Origin: Prosthecobacter algae
GTDB taxonomy: Bacteria > Verrucomicrobiota > Verrucomicrobiia > Verrucomicrobiales > Verrucomicrobiaceae
Direction of reading: 5' to 3'
DNA: 64,000 bases
Assembly: GCF_039542385.1 (NCBI RefSeq)
Contig: NZ_BAABIA010000003.1
Coordinates: forward strand, 186,001-250,000
How positions within the stretch are numbered: the stretch's first letter is position 1; every line of letters begins with the position of its first letter. The notes below the pieces were generated by a model. It was not told the DNA's origin. It did not search any database and saw only the letters and a list, made by a program, of their open reading frames with translations. The position numbers and the translations under genes are program-made. Below are positions 36,628 to 48,400 of this stretch, piece after piece.

Positions 36628-37965
36628 ATGAGCCAGCTCGTCAAATCCATTCCCGCCTTGATCCTGGCTCTCGCAGGCTTCAGCACCTTCACTTTCGCAG
36701 GCGACATACCGCCTGTCCAGGTGCTGGTTCCAGAAAAAAGCCCCTTCGAATTTAACTTTCAGGCGAGATTGCGCGGTGAATGGCGGCAGAATGTGTACGA
36801 CTTTAATGACAGCACGGATTCCCCCACCGACGACACCTGGCTGCTCCACCGCATTCGCATCGGCATGGAGTGGCAGGCCATGCCCTGGCTGAAAGTCACC
36901 GTCCAGGGACAGGACGTTCGCGAATCGTTCTCCGACCGCCCAGACGTGCCTAACCAAATGGGCGCTGAAGGCGATGATGCCTTCGATCTCCGCCTCGGCA
37001 GCCTCGAATTCGGGGACCCCAAGCACCTCTCGCTCAAGCTTGGTCGTCAAGTCCTCTCCTACGGTGATGAACGCCTCGTCGGCCCGCTGGAGTGGCTGAA
37101 CTTCAGCCGCACCTTCGATGCCGTGAAACTTCACTACCAGGAAAAAGACTGGTGGCTGGATGCCTTCACCTCCAGCGTCGTTCGCATCCACGAATCCCAT
37201 TTTAACACCTCCGACTGGCTGGATGGTGAAAACACCCGCGACCAGTTCTTCAGCGGCCTTTACTTCAGCACCACAGTCATCCCGGTCCAGACCACGGATC
37301 TCTACGCCTTCCACCTGCATGAGGAAGGGCTGGCTGGCGGCACCGATTTCGTCACCCTCGGCACCCGATTCAAAGGGGATCCTCTGAAACTCGCCGGCTG
37401 GGACTACACCGTCGAAATCGTCGGTCAGGCGGGCCAATTGCGGGGGCAGGATCTCCGCGCCTTTGCCACCCATCTGGAGGCAGGCTACAACTGGCTGCAA
37501 ACCACCTGGAAACCTCGTCTCGCCCTGGAGTACAGCTATGGCAGCGGGGATGGTGATGCCACGGACGGCCAGTCCCACACGTTTCAAAACCTCTTCCCCA
37601 CCAACCATCCGCCCTATGGGTTCATGGACACCATGTCCTGGCAGAACATGCACAACATCGTCCTCCGCCTTGCCGCCCAGCCCCATCCCAAGCTGAAGAC
37701 CACGCTCGATCTTCACGGCTTCTGGCTAGACGATACCAGCGATGCCTGGTACCGCGCCAACGGCACCACTGCGGTGCGCCCCATCAGCAGTTCCGCCAGC
37801 AACCAGGCCGGAGCCGAATTGGACTTCACCATGAGTTCCAAACTCACCAAGCACCTGGATGTGCTCGTCGGTTACAGCCACTTTTTCGCAGGCCGTTACC
37901 TGGATGACACGGGCACCGGCGACGATGCCGATTTTGCCTATCTCATGGTCACCCTCAATTACTGA
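36628..37965 (+). CDS. AlgE-like (alginate export family) outer-membrane porin
   Basis: The 445-residue protein has a signal peptide (MSQLVKSIPALILALAGFSTFTFA) and alternating beta-strand pattern ending in an aromatic, FAYLMVTLNY, as outer-membrane barrels do. The block LKLGRQVLSYGDERLVGPLEW and then FSRTFDAVKLHY is the signature of the alginate export family. Substrate may be an anionic polysaccharide or another solute; no alginate genes are nearby. A cation/proton antiporter gene follows 53 bases later on the same strand. Confidence 0.88.
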   Translation: MSQLVKSIPALILALAGFSTFTFAGDIPPVQVLVPEKSPFEFNFQARLRGEWRQNVYDFNDSTDSPTDDTWLLHRIRIGMEWQAMPWLKVTVQGQDVRESFSDRPDVPNQMGAEGDDAFDLRLGSLEFGDPKHLSLKLGRQVLSYGDERLVGPLEWLNFSRTFDAVKLHYQEKDWWLDAFTSSVVRIHESHFNTSDWLDGENTRDQFFSGLYFSTTVIPVQTTDLYAFHLHEEGLAGGTDFVTLGTRFKGDPLKLAGWDYTVEIVGQAGQLRGQDLRAFATHLEAGYNWLQTTWKPRLALEYSYGSGDGDATDGQSHTFQNLFPTNHPPYGFMDTMSWQNMHNIVLRLAAQPHPKLKTTLDLHGFWLDDTSDAWYRANGTTAVRPISSSASNQAGAELDFTMSSKLTKHLDVLVGYSHFFAGRYLDDTGTGDDADFAYLMVTLNY

Positions 37966-38018
37966 CCACTAACCTTGCCCAGCCTGTATCACCAGCCACA
38001 TCCTGCCCCGCCCATCTC

Positions 38019-39314
38019 ATGAACAACCTCCATCTCGCAGTCCAGTTCTTCCTTCAGATTGCCGTCATCCTGCTAGCATGCCGCATTGTCGGCATGATCG
38101 CCGCCCGCTTCGGCCAGCCCCAGGTGGTGGCAGAAATGATCACTGGTGTCATGCTCGGTCCCTCCCTGTTTGGAGTGCTGGCCCCCGAATGGCAAAAATG
38201 GCTCTTCCCCTGGGATGCCCAGCAGATGACACGTGACACCTCCTGCTACCTGTTCCCCGCCTCCCAGCTCGGCCTGGCCCTCTACATGTTCATCGTCGGC
38301 ATGGAGTTCCGGGTGGATATCGTCCGCAAAAGGCTGAAGAGCTCCATTGCTGTCTCACTCGCCGGCATGATCACCCCCTTTTTGTTAGGCGCATGCCTGG
38401 CATGGGTGCTGTTTCACTACACGGAACTCTTCCCGGAAAAGACTTCTCTGCGCGAGGCCATGCTGTTTCTGGGGGCCTCCATGTGCATCACCGCATTCCC
38501 CATGCTCGCCCGTATCATCCACTTCAAAGGACTGGCCGGCACCACCATGGGCACCGTTGCCATCGGGGCTGGAGCCATTGACGATGCCATGGCCTGGATC
38601 CTCCTCGCTGTGGTGCTTGCCAGCTTTGAAGGTAACGCCGCCAACGCCCTCTACAACATTGGCGGGGCCATCGGCTACGTGGTTGTCACTCTTGCCATCA
38701 TACGTCCCCTGCTTGCACGCACTTCCGGCTTCATGGTCAAAGATGGCAAGCTCACCGATGGCGGCCTCGTCGTCGGCATTGCCATGATGTCCCTCGGAGC
38801 CTGGTTCACCGACAAAATCGGTCTGCACGCCGTCTTCGGTGCCTTCATCATGGGTGCCGCCATGCCTCGTGGCATCATGGTGCGGGATCTCATGGCCCGC
38901 ATCCAGCCCCTGGCCGTCGCCCTGCTTCTCCCTCTCTTCTTCACCTACTCCGGTTTGAACACCAAGATCGGCCTCATCAATTCCTGGTTCCTCTGGGGCA
39001 TGTGCGCCGCTGTTCTCGCCGCCGCCGTGTTAGGCAAGTGGGCCGCCTGCACCCTGGCTGCACGTGCCACGGGCATCTCCGGCCGCGAGGCCATGGGCAT
39101 CGGCATCCTCATGAATGCACGCGGCCTCATGGAGCTCATCATCATCAACATCGGCCTTCAGCGCGGTATCATCTCCGAAGGCCTTTTTGCCACCCTCGTC
39201 ATCATGGCCATCGTCACTACCCTCATGGCCTCCCCCATCTTTGAATACTTCGTCGGCAGCGGCACCCACAAGCCTGAAGCCGAAGATACCGAGAGCCTCC
39301 CGGCCGCCATGTGA
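38019..39314 (+). CDS. Cation:proton antiporter (CPA2-type, KefB/NapA-like)
   Basis: The 431-residue protein has about twelve hydrophobic segments. It starts with an N-terminal helix, RFGQPQVVAEMITGVMLGPSLFG, and contains AIDDAMAWILLAVVLASF (the double Asp pair of electrogenic antiporters), LHAVFGAFIMGAAMP, and ARGLMELIIINIGL. It lacks the C-terminal RCK domain of KefB, so it is a bare transporter. It probably exchanges Na+ or K+ for protons. It follows the porin gene closely; joint transcription is possible but the two functions are not obviously linked. Confidence 0.93.
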   Translation: MNNLHLAVQFFLQIAVILLACRIVGMIAARFGQPQVVAEMITGVMLGPSLFGVLAPEWQKWLFPWDAQQMTRDTSCYLFPASQLGLALYMFIVGMEFRVDIVRKRLKSSIAVSLAGMITPFLLGACLAWVLFHYTELFPEKTSLREAMLFLGASMCITAFPMLARIIHFKGLAGTTMGTVAIGAGAIDDAMAWILLAVVLASFEGNAANALYNIGGAIGYVVVTLAIIRPLLARTSGFMVKDGKLTDGGLVVGIAMMSLGAWFTDKIGLHAVFGAFIMGAAMPRGIMVRDLMARIQPLAVALLLPLFFTYSGLNTKIGLINSWFLWGMCAAVLAAAVLGKWAACTLAARATGISGREAMGIGILMNARGLMELIIINIGLQRGIISEGLFATLVIMAIVTTLMASPIFEYFVGSGTHKPEAEDTESLPAAM

Positions 39315-39366
39315 TGAATTCTCCGGTCAAATAAGCAGGTTGTGCCGAAGGGTTTCCCAGATCGCT

Positions 39367-40068
39367 TCAGGGAAGCCCTTCATGCCATTCCAGTCCCGCA
39401 GGCAGATCAAAGCCCGCATACTCAAGGTGGAGCACCCGACGGTGCCGCCCGCTCACAGATCGGCCCGAAGCATGCAGCAGCAAGGGCCGCATCAAAAGCG
39501 CGCCGCCCGCCCTCACCACGCAGGTCACCTCCGGCACCCGCTCACGCCATTCACCGATCCCCTCGGGCGATAGCCGTCCCTGTGCATGGGAACCGGGCAG
39601 CACCCGCAGTGCCCCGTTGGATTCATCCGCATCATCCAGATGCAGCCGCACCGTGATCATCTGCTGCAGCCATTCCGCCGGAGGCTGCACATGCGGCACG
39701 CCTTCCTTAACACTCCAGGGGCCAAACCCCGGCACCTCGCATCGTGCGCGCACCGCCAAGGTCAGATCCTGATGCCAGGCCACCAGCCAATTAGCTTCGG
39801 CTGACTTGTCGAAAAAGATCCCTCGCACAGGTAACGCATGCCCCTTCAAAAAAGGTTTCACCAGCGCCATCAATGCCTCCGAACGAGCCAGGGCATTCAC
39901 TTCCGGCAAGGTAAGCATCCCCCGCCTCCCGGCACCCGTGGCAGACCCTAGGCAGGCCAGCAAAGACCTCTGCTGCGGCTCATCCAGGACTGCCTCGCGA
40001 AAGGCGAAACCATCCCGCTCCACTTCGCGGGCGGCCTGATCAGGGGAACGCATCATACCCCATGTCAT
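39367..40068 (-). CDS. Phytanoyl-CoA dioxygenase-family protein
   Basis: The 233-residue protein has the Fe(II)/2-oxoglutarate oxygenase layout: the metal-binding HxD in WHQDLTLAV, a middle strand segment (LHLDDADESNGALRVLPGSH), and a distal His in MRPLLLHASGRS with a following Arg that would bind 2-oxoglutarate. It is a small member and probably hydroxylates a small molecule; the substrate is not evident. Start may be the ATG at 40068 or one of two in-frame ATGs within the next six codons. No neighbour points to a pathway. Confidence 0.88.
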   Translation of the reverse strand: MTWGMMRSPDQAAREVERDGFAFREAVLDEPQQRSLLACLGSATGAGRRGMLTLPEVNALARSEALMALVKPFLKGHALPVRGIFFDKSAEANWLVAWHQDLTLAVRARCEVPGFGPWSVKEGVPHVQPPAEWLQQMITVRLHLDDADESNGALRVLPGSHAQGRLSPEGIGEWRERVPEVTCVVRAGGALLMRPLLLHASGRSVSGRHRRVLHLEYAGFDLPAGLEWHEGLP

Positions 40069-40152
40069 CCACAGCCCAGCCCCTTTGGCAAATGCGATTC
40101 CAGCCCGCCTCGCTCCCGCTTCTCTGGAAAGCTTGCCTCCACTTCACAGGCA

Positions 40153-40184
40153 TAAAAAAACGCTGACCAGTTTCCTGGTCAGCG
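40153..40184 (-). terminator. Intrinsic terminator
   Basis: CGCTGACCAG (40161-40170) pairs perfectly with CTGGTCAGCG (40175-40184) around a TTTC loop. On the minus strand it is followed by seven T. It ends the YfgM-like gene that stops at 40209. Confidence 0.9.
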
Positions 40185-40208
40185 TTGTGAGAATCAAATC
40201 TCTTCCGT

Positions 40209-41261
40209 TTAAGAAGCGGCTTTTGCCGGGGCGGCCGGAGCCGGCGTGGCTGGCTGCGCAGGGGCAGGCACTGGGGCCGGGCTTGGCGCGGGAGCCGGAG
40301 CTGGCACAGGGGGTGCAGGCTTCACCTCGATCTTCGGGGCCTCAGGAGCTGGCACTGCGGGAGTGGCAGGGACGGCAGGCACCTCGATTTTCGGTGTCAC
40401 AGGCATTGCGGGGGCAGGTGCTGGCGTCACCTGGATCTGTGGCGCGGCAGGGGCAGCCGGGGCCGAGGGTGTCACCTGGATCTGCGGGGCAGCACCGGCA
40501 GGCATCAGCGTCGGGTTCAGCGTGGTGGAGTCCAGCTTGAGCTGGGGCGCACCCGGCATCGGCGTCGTAGGTGCTTCCACCTTCGGTTTCGGCGGCCCGT
40601 CCACTTCCTTGGTCGGAAGCTTGGCCGAGATCCATTTCAGACGACCTGTGCTCTGGTCCAGAAACGCCGGGTCAGCCGAAATGAACTTCGCAGGCACTGC
40701 CTCATAGGCCGCTTTCGCCTCTTCTTCTTTGCCAGAAGCCCAGAGGAGGTCACCCAGGCGGAGTTGAGCCAGGGCCGCCACATCACTGCTGGCGAATTCC
40801 TTGATGACCCGCTCAAACACAGGCTTAGCATCTTCCGCCTTGCCCAGCGTCTCAAGCTTCGTCGCCAGGGCCAGAAGCGTCTCTGGCAGCAGTGGGTGAT
40901 CGGAATGCTTGGTGGTGAAGTCGCGCAGGGCTGCCACGGAGGCTTCCTTCTTGTCCTGGATCCACAGCAGGTCGGCCTTCAGCAGCAGGGCATTGCCCGC
41001 AGCCAGAGTGCTGGGAAAGTCACTCATGACTTTGTCACAGTCTTCCACGGTTTTGGCCGCAGAAAATGCCTCACCAGCGGCCACTGCATTGGCCTGACGG
41101 GTGTAACTGATCACGCCATAGACGACCGCCCCCAGGGCAATCGCAGCAAACAGCACAACGAGTTTTTTGAAGTTTGCTTCGAGGAACTGCTCCATAGGCG
41201 AGGATGGAACCATCGTATCGAGGACAGGTGCGGGGGAGGCAGGAGGAGTCGCTTTGGACAT
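40209..41261 (-). CDS. Membrane-anchored TPR (YfgM-like) protein with Pro/Ala-rich tail
   Basis: The 350-residue protein has a short cytoplasmic N-terminus, one membrane helix (LVVLFAAIALGAVVYGVISY, about residues 35-54), then TPR-like helices (ALLLKADLLWIQDKKEASVAALRDF, VAALAQLRLGDLLWASGKEEEAKAAYEAV in part) as in YfgM/PF09976 proteins that assist Sec-dependent assembly. The last 120 residues are Pro/Ala repeats of the form APQIQVTP and APKIEV, so they probably stretch through the periplasm. The start at 41261 is chosen because it precedes the family-like region; an upstream frame to 41324 overlaps the cysK end. cysK lies directly upstream on the same strand. Confidence 0.83.
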   Translation of the reverse strand: MSKATPPASPAPVLDTMVPSSPMEQFLEANFKKLVVLFAAIALGAVVYGVISYTRQANAVAAGEAFSAAKTVEDCDKVMSDFPSTLAAGNALLLKADLLWIQDKKEASVAALRDFTTKHSDHPLLPETLLALATKLETLGKAEDAKPVFERVIKEFASSDVAALAQLRLGDLLWASGKEEEAKAAYEAVPAKFISADPAFLDQSTGRLKWISAKLPTKEVDGPPKPKVEAPTTPMPGAPQLKLDSTTLNPTLMPAGAAPQIQVTPSAPAAPAAPQIQVTPAPAPAMPVTPKIEVPAVPATPAVPAPEAPKIEVKPAPPVPAPAPAPSPAPVPAPAQPATPAPAAPAKAAS

Positions 41262-41295
41262 GGGCCGTTTTTTTCTAAAGGAATGCTGAGACGAA

Positions 41296-42279
41296 TTAAG
41301 CGCCCACCTTGGCACGGGCCTCATCCGCCAGCGCGGTGGAGAGGTAGCGCTCGCCAGTGGAGCAGGCGACGGTCACGATGAGTTTGCCCGCATTTTCGGG
41401 ACGCTTGGCGACCTGGATGGCAGCCACCACGTTGGCACCGGTGCTGATGCCGACGAGCATGCCTTCTTCCTTGGCCAGACGACGGGCCATCGCGAAAGCT
41501 TCGTCGTTGCTCACCTTGATGCACTCCACGATCTGCGCGTTACCAGCGCTGTCCTTCAGGTGAAGGTTTTTCGGCACAAAGCCAGCGCCCGTGCCCTGAA
41601 TTTTGTGCGGGCCCGGCTGCACAGGTTCGCCAGCGAGGGTCTGGTTGATCACCGGAGAAGCCTCAGGCTCCACTGCGATGGCCTGGAAGCTTGGCTTGCG
41701 TGGCTTGATCACTTCGCAGGTGCCCGTGATGGTTCCACCTGTGCCGACAGCCGCCACAAAGATGTCCACCTTGCCGTCCGTATCCGCCCAGATTTCTTCG
41801 GCGGTCGTTTTCATGTGGATGGCCGGGTTGGCCGGGTTTTCGAACTGCTGGGGGATCCAGGCATTCGGCGTCTCTTTCAGAAGCTCTTCCGCCTTGGCGA
41901 TCGCACCCTTCATGCCCTGAGGGCCAGGGGTCAGCACGAGGTCGGCACCCAGGAGGGCCAGCAAAGTGCGGCGCTCCATGCTCATGGTTTCGGGCATCGT
42001 CAGGATCAGCTTGTAACCTTTAGCGGCCGCCACGAAGGCCAGGGCGATGCCCGTGTTGCCACTGGTCGGCTCGATGATGACGGTGTCCTTGGTCAGAATG
42101 CCACGGGCCTCAGCGTCCTCGATCATGGCCATCCCGATACGGTCCTTCACACTGCCCAGCGGGTTAAAAAACTCGCACTTCAGAGCGATGGTGGCATCCA
42201 GGCCGGCCGTCACTTTGTTCAGTTTGACCAGCGGTGTCTTGCCGACGGTTTCGACGATGTTGTTGTAGATATGGCCCAT
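41296..42279 (-). CDS. cysK: Cysteine synthase A (O-acetylserine sulfhydrylase)
   Basis: Makes cysteine from O-acetylserine and sulfide with PLP. The 327-residue protein has the PLP-lysine block [16 protein letters not shown], the substrate loop [11 protein letters not shown], the phosphate-binding [10 protein letters not shown] and the C-terminal [11 protein letters not shown]. All are intact. The start [18 protein letters not shown] at 42279 matches the family N-terminus; the frame runs to 42312. No dedicated serine acetyltransferase adjoins, though a CysE-like beta-helix protein is at 55.6 kb in another cluster. Confidence 0.96.
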   Translation of the reverse strand: MGHIYNNIVETVGKTPLVKLNKVTAGLDATIALKCEFFNPLGSVKDRIGMAMIEDAEARGILTKDTVIIEPTSGNTGIALAFVAAAKGYKLILTMPETMSMERRTLLALLGADLVLTPGPQGMKGAIAKAEELLKETPNAWIPQQFENPANPAIHMKTTAEEIWADTDGKVDIFVAAVGTGGTITGTCEVIKPRKPSFQAIAVEPEASPVINQTLAGEPVQPGPHKIQGTGAGFVPKNLHLKDSAGNAQIVECIKVSNDEAFAMARRLAKEEGMLVGISTGANVVAAIQVAKRPENAGKLIVTVACSTGERYLSTALADEARAKVGA

Positions 42280-42409
42280 GGCGGCTGCAGGGTTGGGGAG
42301 TTTGAAAGGCAATGCCTGGGGCCAAATGACAGCCCTAGACGGTGAGGGTGCAGTTTATAGGAGTGCCCCGGCAGGCTTGCAAAGGAAAAAACCGCCCCGG
42401 AGCGCCACC

Positions 42410-45400
42410 TCAGGGAGACTCCAGCCGCATCTGACCCGACAAAACCGGAGTGCTGGCAGCAGGTTGGGACACCGTTTCGGGCAGTCCGGGAAGTAGGAAA
42501 AAACCATACCCTCGCCGGCCTTCCGCATCGGTGTAGATCAGCCCCTCATACGTCCCTTTTCTCTGAACAGGAGCCGAACTGCCCGGAGGCCCCTCATCCA
42601 CCAAGAGAAAGGTGCCGCTCAACTGCCCTGTTTTGGCATTCAGCTTCAGTGTCACCCGCCCGGGATTTTTCTCCGCGCCCGCCTTGGGCAGCAGCATCTG
42701 ATGGAATGGGGTGATTTGGAAGGCCATGTCTGGCCGGGTCGAGGACGACTCGATGCCCGCCCCGGTAAACCGCAACCAGGCATTGTCCGGCGAATCCGCC
42801 AGTCCCAGCACAATGTTAGGACTCGTTGGCGGTAGGTACCTCTGGCCCACGGCATCCAGGTTCAATGGACCAAACCCTCTTGGGTAGGTCCGCCCAGTGC
42901 CCGCAGGCCGGGACCAGGTCACTTCGCCGTCTATCGTGTTGTCCTGGTCATCTTGATGATTGGCACCTTTTTTGATCTGCAAAGTGCCCACCAGGGATCC
43001 TTTGAGCGGCGTCTTATACATCGTCTGGAAAACCAGGATCTGCCCCTGCGGCCCTAGGAATGTGCTGCCCAAAAGGGCTTCCCCATCTCCCGTCTTGCCA
43101 GCCAGCTTCAGCGACCCAGCCTTGGCGACGGTAACGGCGGCAAATCCTCTCCCCACAGGAATGTCTTCCCCCGCCTCGCCGGTCAGGCCCAAATTGTAAA
43201 GGCCATCGAAGGCATCCGCTGGGTCACGCACACTCCAGGTGCTCTTCCAGCCTTCAAAAACCACCGGCGCGCTACCATCCGTGAGAGTGGCGGCCATCAG
43301 GCAAGTCTCTGGGTCCAGAACGAAGCTCAATTCCAGGGGGGACAATGGCGCAGGCTGCGAAACCGTGATCGCTCCAGCAGGTCGGCTGCCTGGTGCCGAA
43401 GACATCGAAAGCAGGCCGCCTTTGAAGCTGATCGGCTTCCGGCCTCCCAAAGTCAATTTCCCGCTGAAGCTGCCGGTGGAGGTGGTCACCAGATCCAAAC
43501 GCCCGCCCAGGTCATCGTTAAAAGCATGTCGTGGGAGGGGTGCGACAAAGGTGCCAATGCTGCCAGCAGGCAGCGGACTAACCAAAAGCGCGACATTCAC
43601 CACATCGCTCCCAAGCAAGTTTTTCGCCGTGATCTTCACCGCATAGGGTGTCGATTTCGAGGCCGTCACCCGCCCGGAAATAATGCCCGTAAGCGGATCT
43701 ATCTTGAGCCCCGCCGGCAACCCCGTGGCCGCAAATGACGCTGGTGACCGATGCTCATCCGCACTCATCGGAACTTCGAATTCATAGTCTTCTCCCACGA
43801 TCGAAGGCGGCAGTGCATCTCCAGACTGGAGGGGAGTGACGTCAGGCGCACCATTGATGACCCGCAGATCATGCGTCCCCGCGTCCAGCTCGCCCCCAGG
43901 CCCGAAGACCTTGCAGACGTAAAGCCCCGCATCCTCCAGCTCGGCATCTGTGAGCGATATCTTTTTCGCATCGCTGGAGATCACCCGTCGCGGATTCTCT
44001 GACAGCTCGCCGCCATCATCGGTCCAGACCAGCGAAAGGCCCTCGCCCGCAGTCTTGAAGGACCAGGAGGTGTTGCCGCCCTCGGTGACCAAGATGGTTT
44101 TGCCGGGATTCTCCGCCACGCCTACCTTCGCCACCAGACTGGTCCGGGGCTCGGCTGAGCTCACCACCACGGTATAATTACCTGCCTGGGCCAGTTGCAC
44201 GGCTGGCAATCGCAGCTCTGCCTGCGTCGCCCCCGCAACCGTCTTCCCGTCTTTCCTCCACTGGTAGCGAAGCGGCGGTTTCCCCAGCGCTTGGACGCCC
44301 AGCACCACCTCCGTTCCCACGACTGCCAACTGATGCTCCGGCTGTACCAGAATCTCCGGCAGCCCGCCAATCACACTCACTGTCGCCCCTTGCGATTCAA
44401 ACAGCCGCACCGGATTCGTCACCCACACATGATACAGACCTGCATCGGCTGCCGTCACATCGGTCAAAGTCAGCGTCGCCCCGGTTTCTCCCGGTAGCGG
44501 CTGCCCAGCCTTCACCCATTGGTAGGTGATCGGCTTCGAGCCCGTGACCTCCACCTCCAGGGTGACATCCTCCGTCTCGCTCACCTTTTTCGACAACGGA
44601 TGCTGAATGAACGTGATGCCCACCACCGACACCTGGATGGAGACCGTGCCCACCATCGACGTCAGTTCCCCATCGCTCACGGCAAAGGTAAAGCTATCTG
44701 TCCCGGCATAGCCCTGATCGGCTGTGTAAACCAACCCCGGCGCAGTACCTGTCAGGGAGCCATGCGCGGGCGGGGTGACAATGCTGAACTGCAGACCTGG
44801 CGTTTCCACATCCTGACCAGCAAGCGTGATGGCCAGAGGCAGGTAGTCCAGCGTGCTCAAGGCCTGCCCCACTGCCACCGGGCGGTCATTCACCGCATTC
44901 ACCGTCAGCGTCACCGTAGCGATGTTGGAGTCCGCCAGCCCATCGTTCACCTTGAAGGAAAAACTGTCCCCGCCAAAGTAATGCGCCGTCGGCGTGTAGC
45001 TGAAGGCCCCCGTGTTCGGATTGAGCAAAAGCGCCCCATGCTCCGGCCCCGTGACCACGGCATAGGCCAGCGGCGTGTTTTCCACATCTGTTGCCGCGGC
45101 CGTTCCTGTGATCGTCATGTCCTCATCCAGAGTGAAGGCAGCCCCTGACGCGACAGGCAACGTATTAAACGCCGTGATCTCCATCGTCACCTCCGCTGGT
45201 AAAAAGGCGTCATTGCCCGCCTGGGCTGCCCGGACGACCACCACTCCTACTTGGGTAAAGCTCAACTGACTACCATTCAAAGTCCCAGGACCGCTGACGA
45301 CCGCAAATTCGACTGGCGTGAGCCCCCTGCTCGACGATGCCTGCAAAGCGACGGTGGAAGCAAAGGACGACTGCGTGGGTACCTGCCCGCCAAACGAAAT

Positions 45401-48400
45401 CACTTGTTCCCCCTTCACCACCGTGAACGTGCGGCTCACAGGGTCCGCTGCCGCAAGGCCGTTGCCACCGCCCGCCTGGTTCGCCTGGATCGTCACCGTG
45501 CCCGCCGCATGGAAGGTCACCGTGTTTCCATTCAGCGAGGCGATATCAGCCCCTTCCGTGATGGCATAGCTCACAGGCAAGCCGCTGCTCGCCGTGGCAC
45601 CTAGGACCAACGGCGTCCCACAGGTCTGCTCCGCAATGGTCTGGAAAGTGATGTCCTGGGTAGTGATGGAAAACTGCGTCGGAAGCGCCGCATTCCAAGC
45701 CGTTTCATCCCCGCGCTGCCAGGCCATCACCACCGTCGTGCTACCCACGGCCCCGGTATGGGTAAAAAGGTCTCCCGCGATGCTGCCACTGCCGGAAACA
45801 ATCTCCAGCTCCACCGGCAGCCCGCTGCTGGCCAAAATGCGCCCCGAACGGAAACCTGTTGGCAAAGGCAGGATATTCTGCGGCTGCAAAGCCGGCAGAA
45901 TCGGAGCCTGCACAAAGGCCGAACGTCCCCCTCCGGAAGTCAGCCGGAAAGAGCCTGAATAACCCGCCGTCCAAATCGAGCCATCGGCACGCATGGCTAC
46001 CAGATGAACATTGCCAGCCTGTACGGCCACCCATCCCGTGCTGTTACCCACCCTGCGCGGAGATGAAATGGAACCGTCTATGGCCACCCCTTGCTGGTAA
46101 GTCGAGTTGTTACCCCATGTCCAGAGCGAGCCGTCCTGTTTCAGGGCTGCCGTCCAAGTCGTATTGCAGGTCACCTGTCTCCAATCATTGTCGGTCCCCA
46201 CACGGACCGGCACACTCCGGCTGGTGGTATTTCCCAGGCCGAGCTGTCCGCTCGAATTTGTGCCCCAGGCCCAAAGGCTACCATCCGTCTTGATGGCAAA
46301 AGAAGACGATGTCGTCGTGGCGATTTGCGCCCAGTCCTTGCCTGTTCCCACCTGGGTAAAAGAAGTCCGCGTGGTGAAGTCTTCCAGGCCGAGCTGCCCC
46401 ACGTTGTTCGTTCCTGTAGCCCAGAGTGACCCATCTTCTTTCAAGGCAAGAGAATAGAAGCTGCTGGCAGAAAGCTGCGCCCAGTTCGTCTCGCTCCCCA
46501 CCTGCACAGGACTGGTTCGACTCACCGTTCCTCCATCGCCAAATTCACCCGCAGTGTTTGTGCCCCAGGCCCACAACGTCCCATCACTCCGAATCGCCAT
46601 CGAATGAGAATTTCCAAGGGAGAGTTTTCGCCACGTACTGCCTAAAGCCACCGGAAGGGGGAGATATCGGACTGTCGTTGTTCCATCGCCGATCTGGCCA
46701 CCCGAGTTAAATCCCCACATCCACAGCGAACCATTTTGCTGAATTCCACCCGAGTGAAATTGTCCAGTCTGGACAGTCTGCCAGGTGGACACAGCTCCAA
46801 TGCGGATCAGATCTTGGGGATTGATGCTATTGTTGCCCATCTGGCCCGTAGAAGAAGAGCCAAATCCCCACAATGAACCGTCTGTTTTCGTCAGAAGCGT
46901 ATTGGTGTTTCTAGAACTGAAATCGGCCCAAGCCATGGGACCTATGGCACGAACAAGCTGACGTGAACTTTTGCCCACATACCCGAGACCATCCCCCCAG
47001 CCCACAAAAGTGCCATCTGCCAGTAGTGCCCCTCCGCTTGTAGGCCCTGCCTCAATGAACCTCCAGTCGTCACCCAAGACATTGATCTTTACCGGGGCTA
47101 GTTGATTGACCTGATTGCCGTTGCCAATCTGCGCTTCACTGTTACGCCCCCAGGCCCACGCGGAACCATCGCGCCTGACTCCAGCGCTGTGATTGGTAGA
47201 CGCATCTACCTCCACCCAATCAGTCGCCGTGCCGACCTGGTTGGGGGTGCTTGTCGCGGTGGTGCTTCCGCTGCCTAACTGTCCGTTTCCACTGAATCCC
47301 CAACTCCAAAGAGTGCCATCCCTACGAAGCGCCAAGCTGTGAACACCTCCGCCTGCGGCCTTCCACCAATTCGTCGCGCTGCCTATTTGGACGGGGCTTG
47401 TCGAACTGACTAGACTCCCCGTCCCTAATTGGCCGTTCGTTCCTAGCCCCCAGGCCCACAAAGTTCCGTCTTTCTTAACGGCGAGGCAATGGCTTGAACC
47501 CGAGGATACAGACTGCCAATCCGATAGCGACCCGACTTGCGTTGGAATAGTGCGACTGCCCGTGCTGCCGATACCCAATTCCCCCGAAATGTTCCCGCCC
47601 CAAGCCCACAGCGTTCCATTTGCCTTGATCGCATAGGAACAATTCGTGCCTGCCGAGATCGCAATCCACGGTCCAGGGTCAATCTGAATAGGCGTGAATT
47701 TTGAGACTGTTGTAGCGTCCCCAACTTGCCCGGATGAACTGCTACCCCATGCCCAAAGACTGCCATTAGTTTTAATCGCCAGCGAGTGGTTTCCTCCCGC
47801 ACTTACCTCCGCCCAATCCGTCGCGCTACCCGTAGTTTCGGGCGTGAAACGAGTCGCAGTGCTCCCCTGTCCCAACTGACCAAACGACCCTAATCCCCAG
47901 GCCCACAAACGACCGTCCAGACCGATGGCCAGCGTGTGTGAACCTGTGTTGGCGACACTCACTTTCGCAAACCGATAAGGCTGATCAGTCAGGACAAAAG
48001 TCACGGTGACGGGTACCGCCGCCGCATACTGACCATTCCCGGGCTGGGAGATCTGAATGGTCACCGCCCCAGTGCTGCCGCCGGGTGTGACCAGCCCATC
48101 TGCATTCACCGTCGCCGGGCCTGCCAGCAGGGTGTAGGTCAAAGGCAGCCCGCTGGTGGCCACCGCAGGCAATTGGAAGGGGCCGCCACTCGTCGCCCTG
48201 GGGGAGATCTTCGCCACGGCAATCGTCTGGGCAGGCCCAGGGGCCGCCGTGGCTGTGGCCGTTAGAAAGACGATGAAGGGACCATCATCCGGGTCATTGG
48301 TGGTGATAGTGAGAGTGGCCGAATGCGCGCCTGCTCTCTGAGGATTGAACCGAACGATGAAGGGCAGGCTGTCCGTGCTGGCCAATGCCGCGCCCACCGG

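Noticed and set aside
36571..37716. 381-codon minus-strand frame
   Set aside because: It lies fully antisense to the AlgE-like porin, which has a signal peptide and family motifs; the antisense frame has none.
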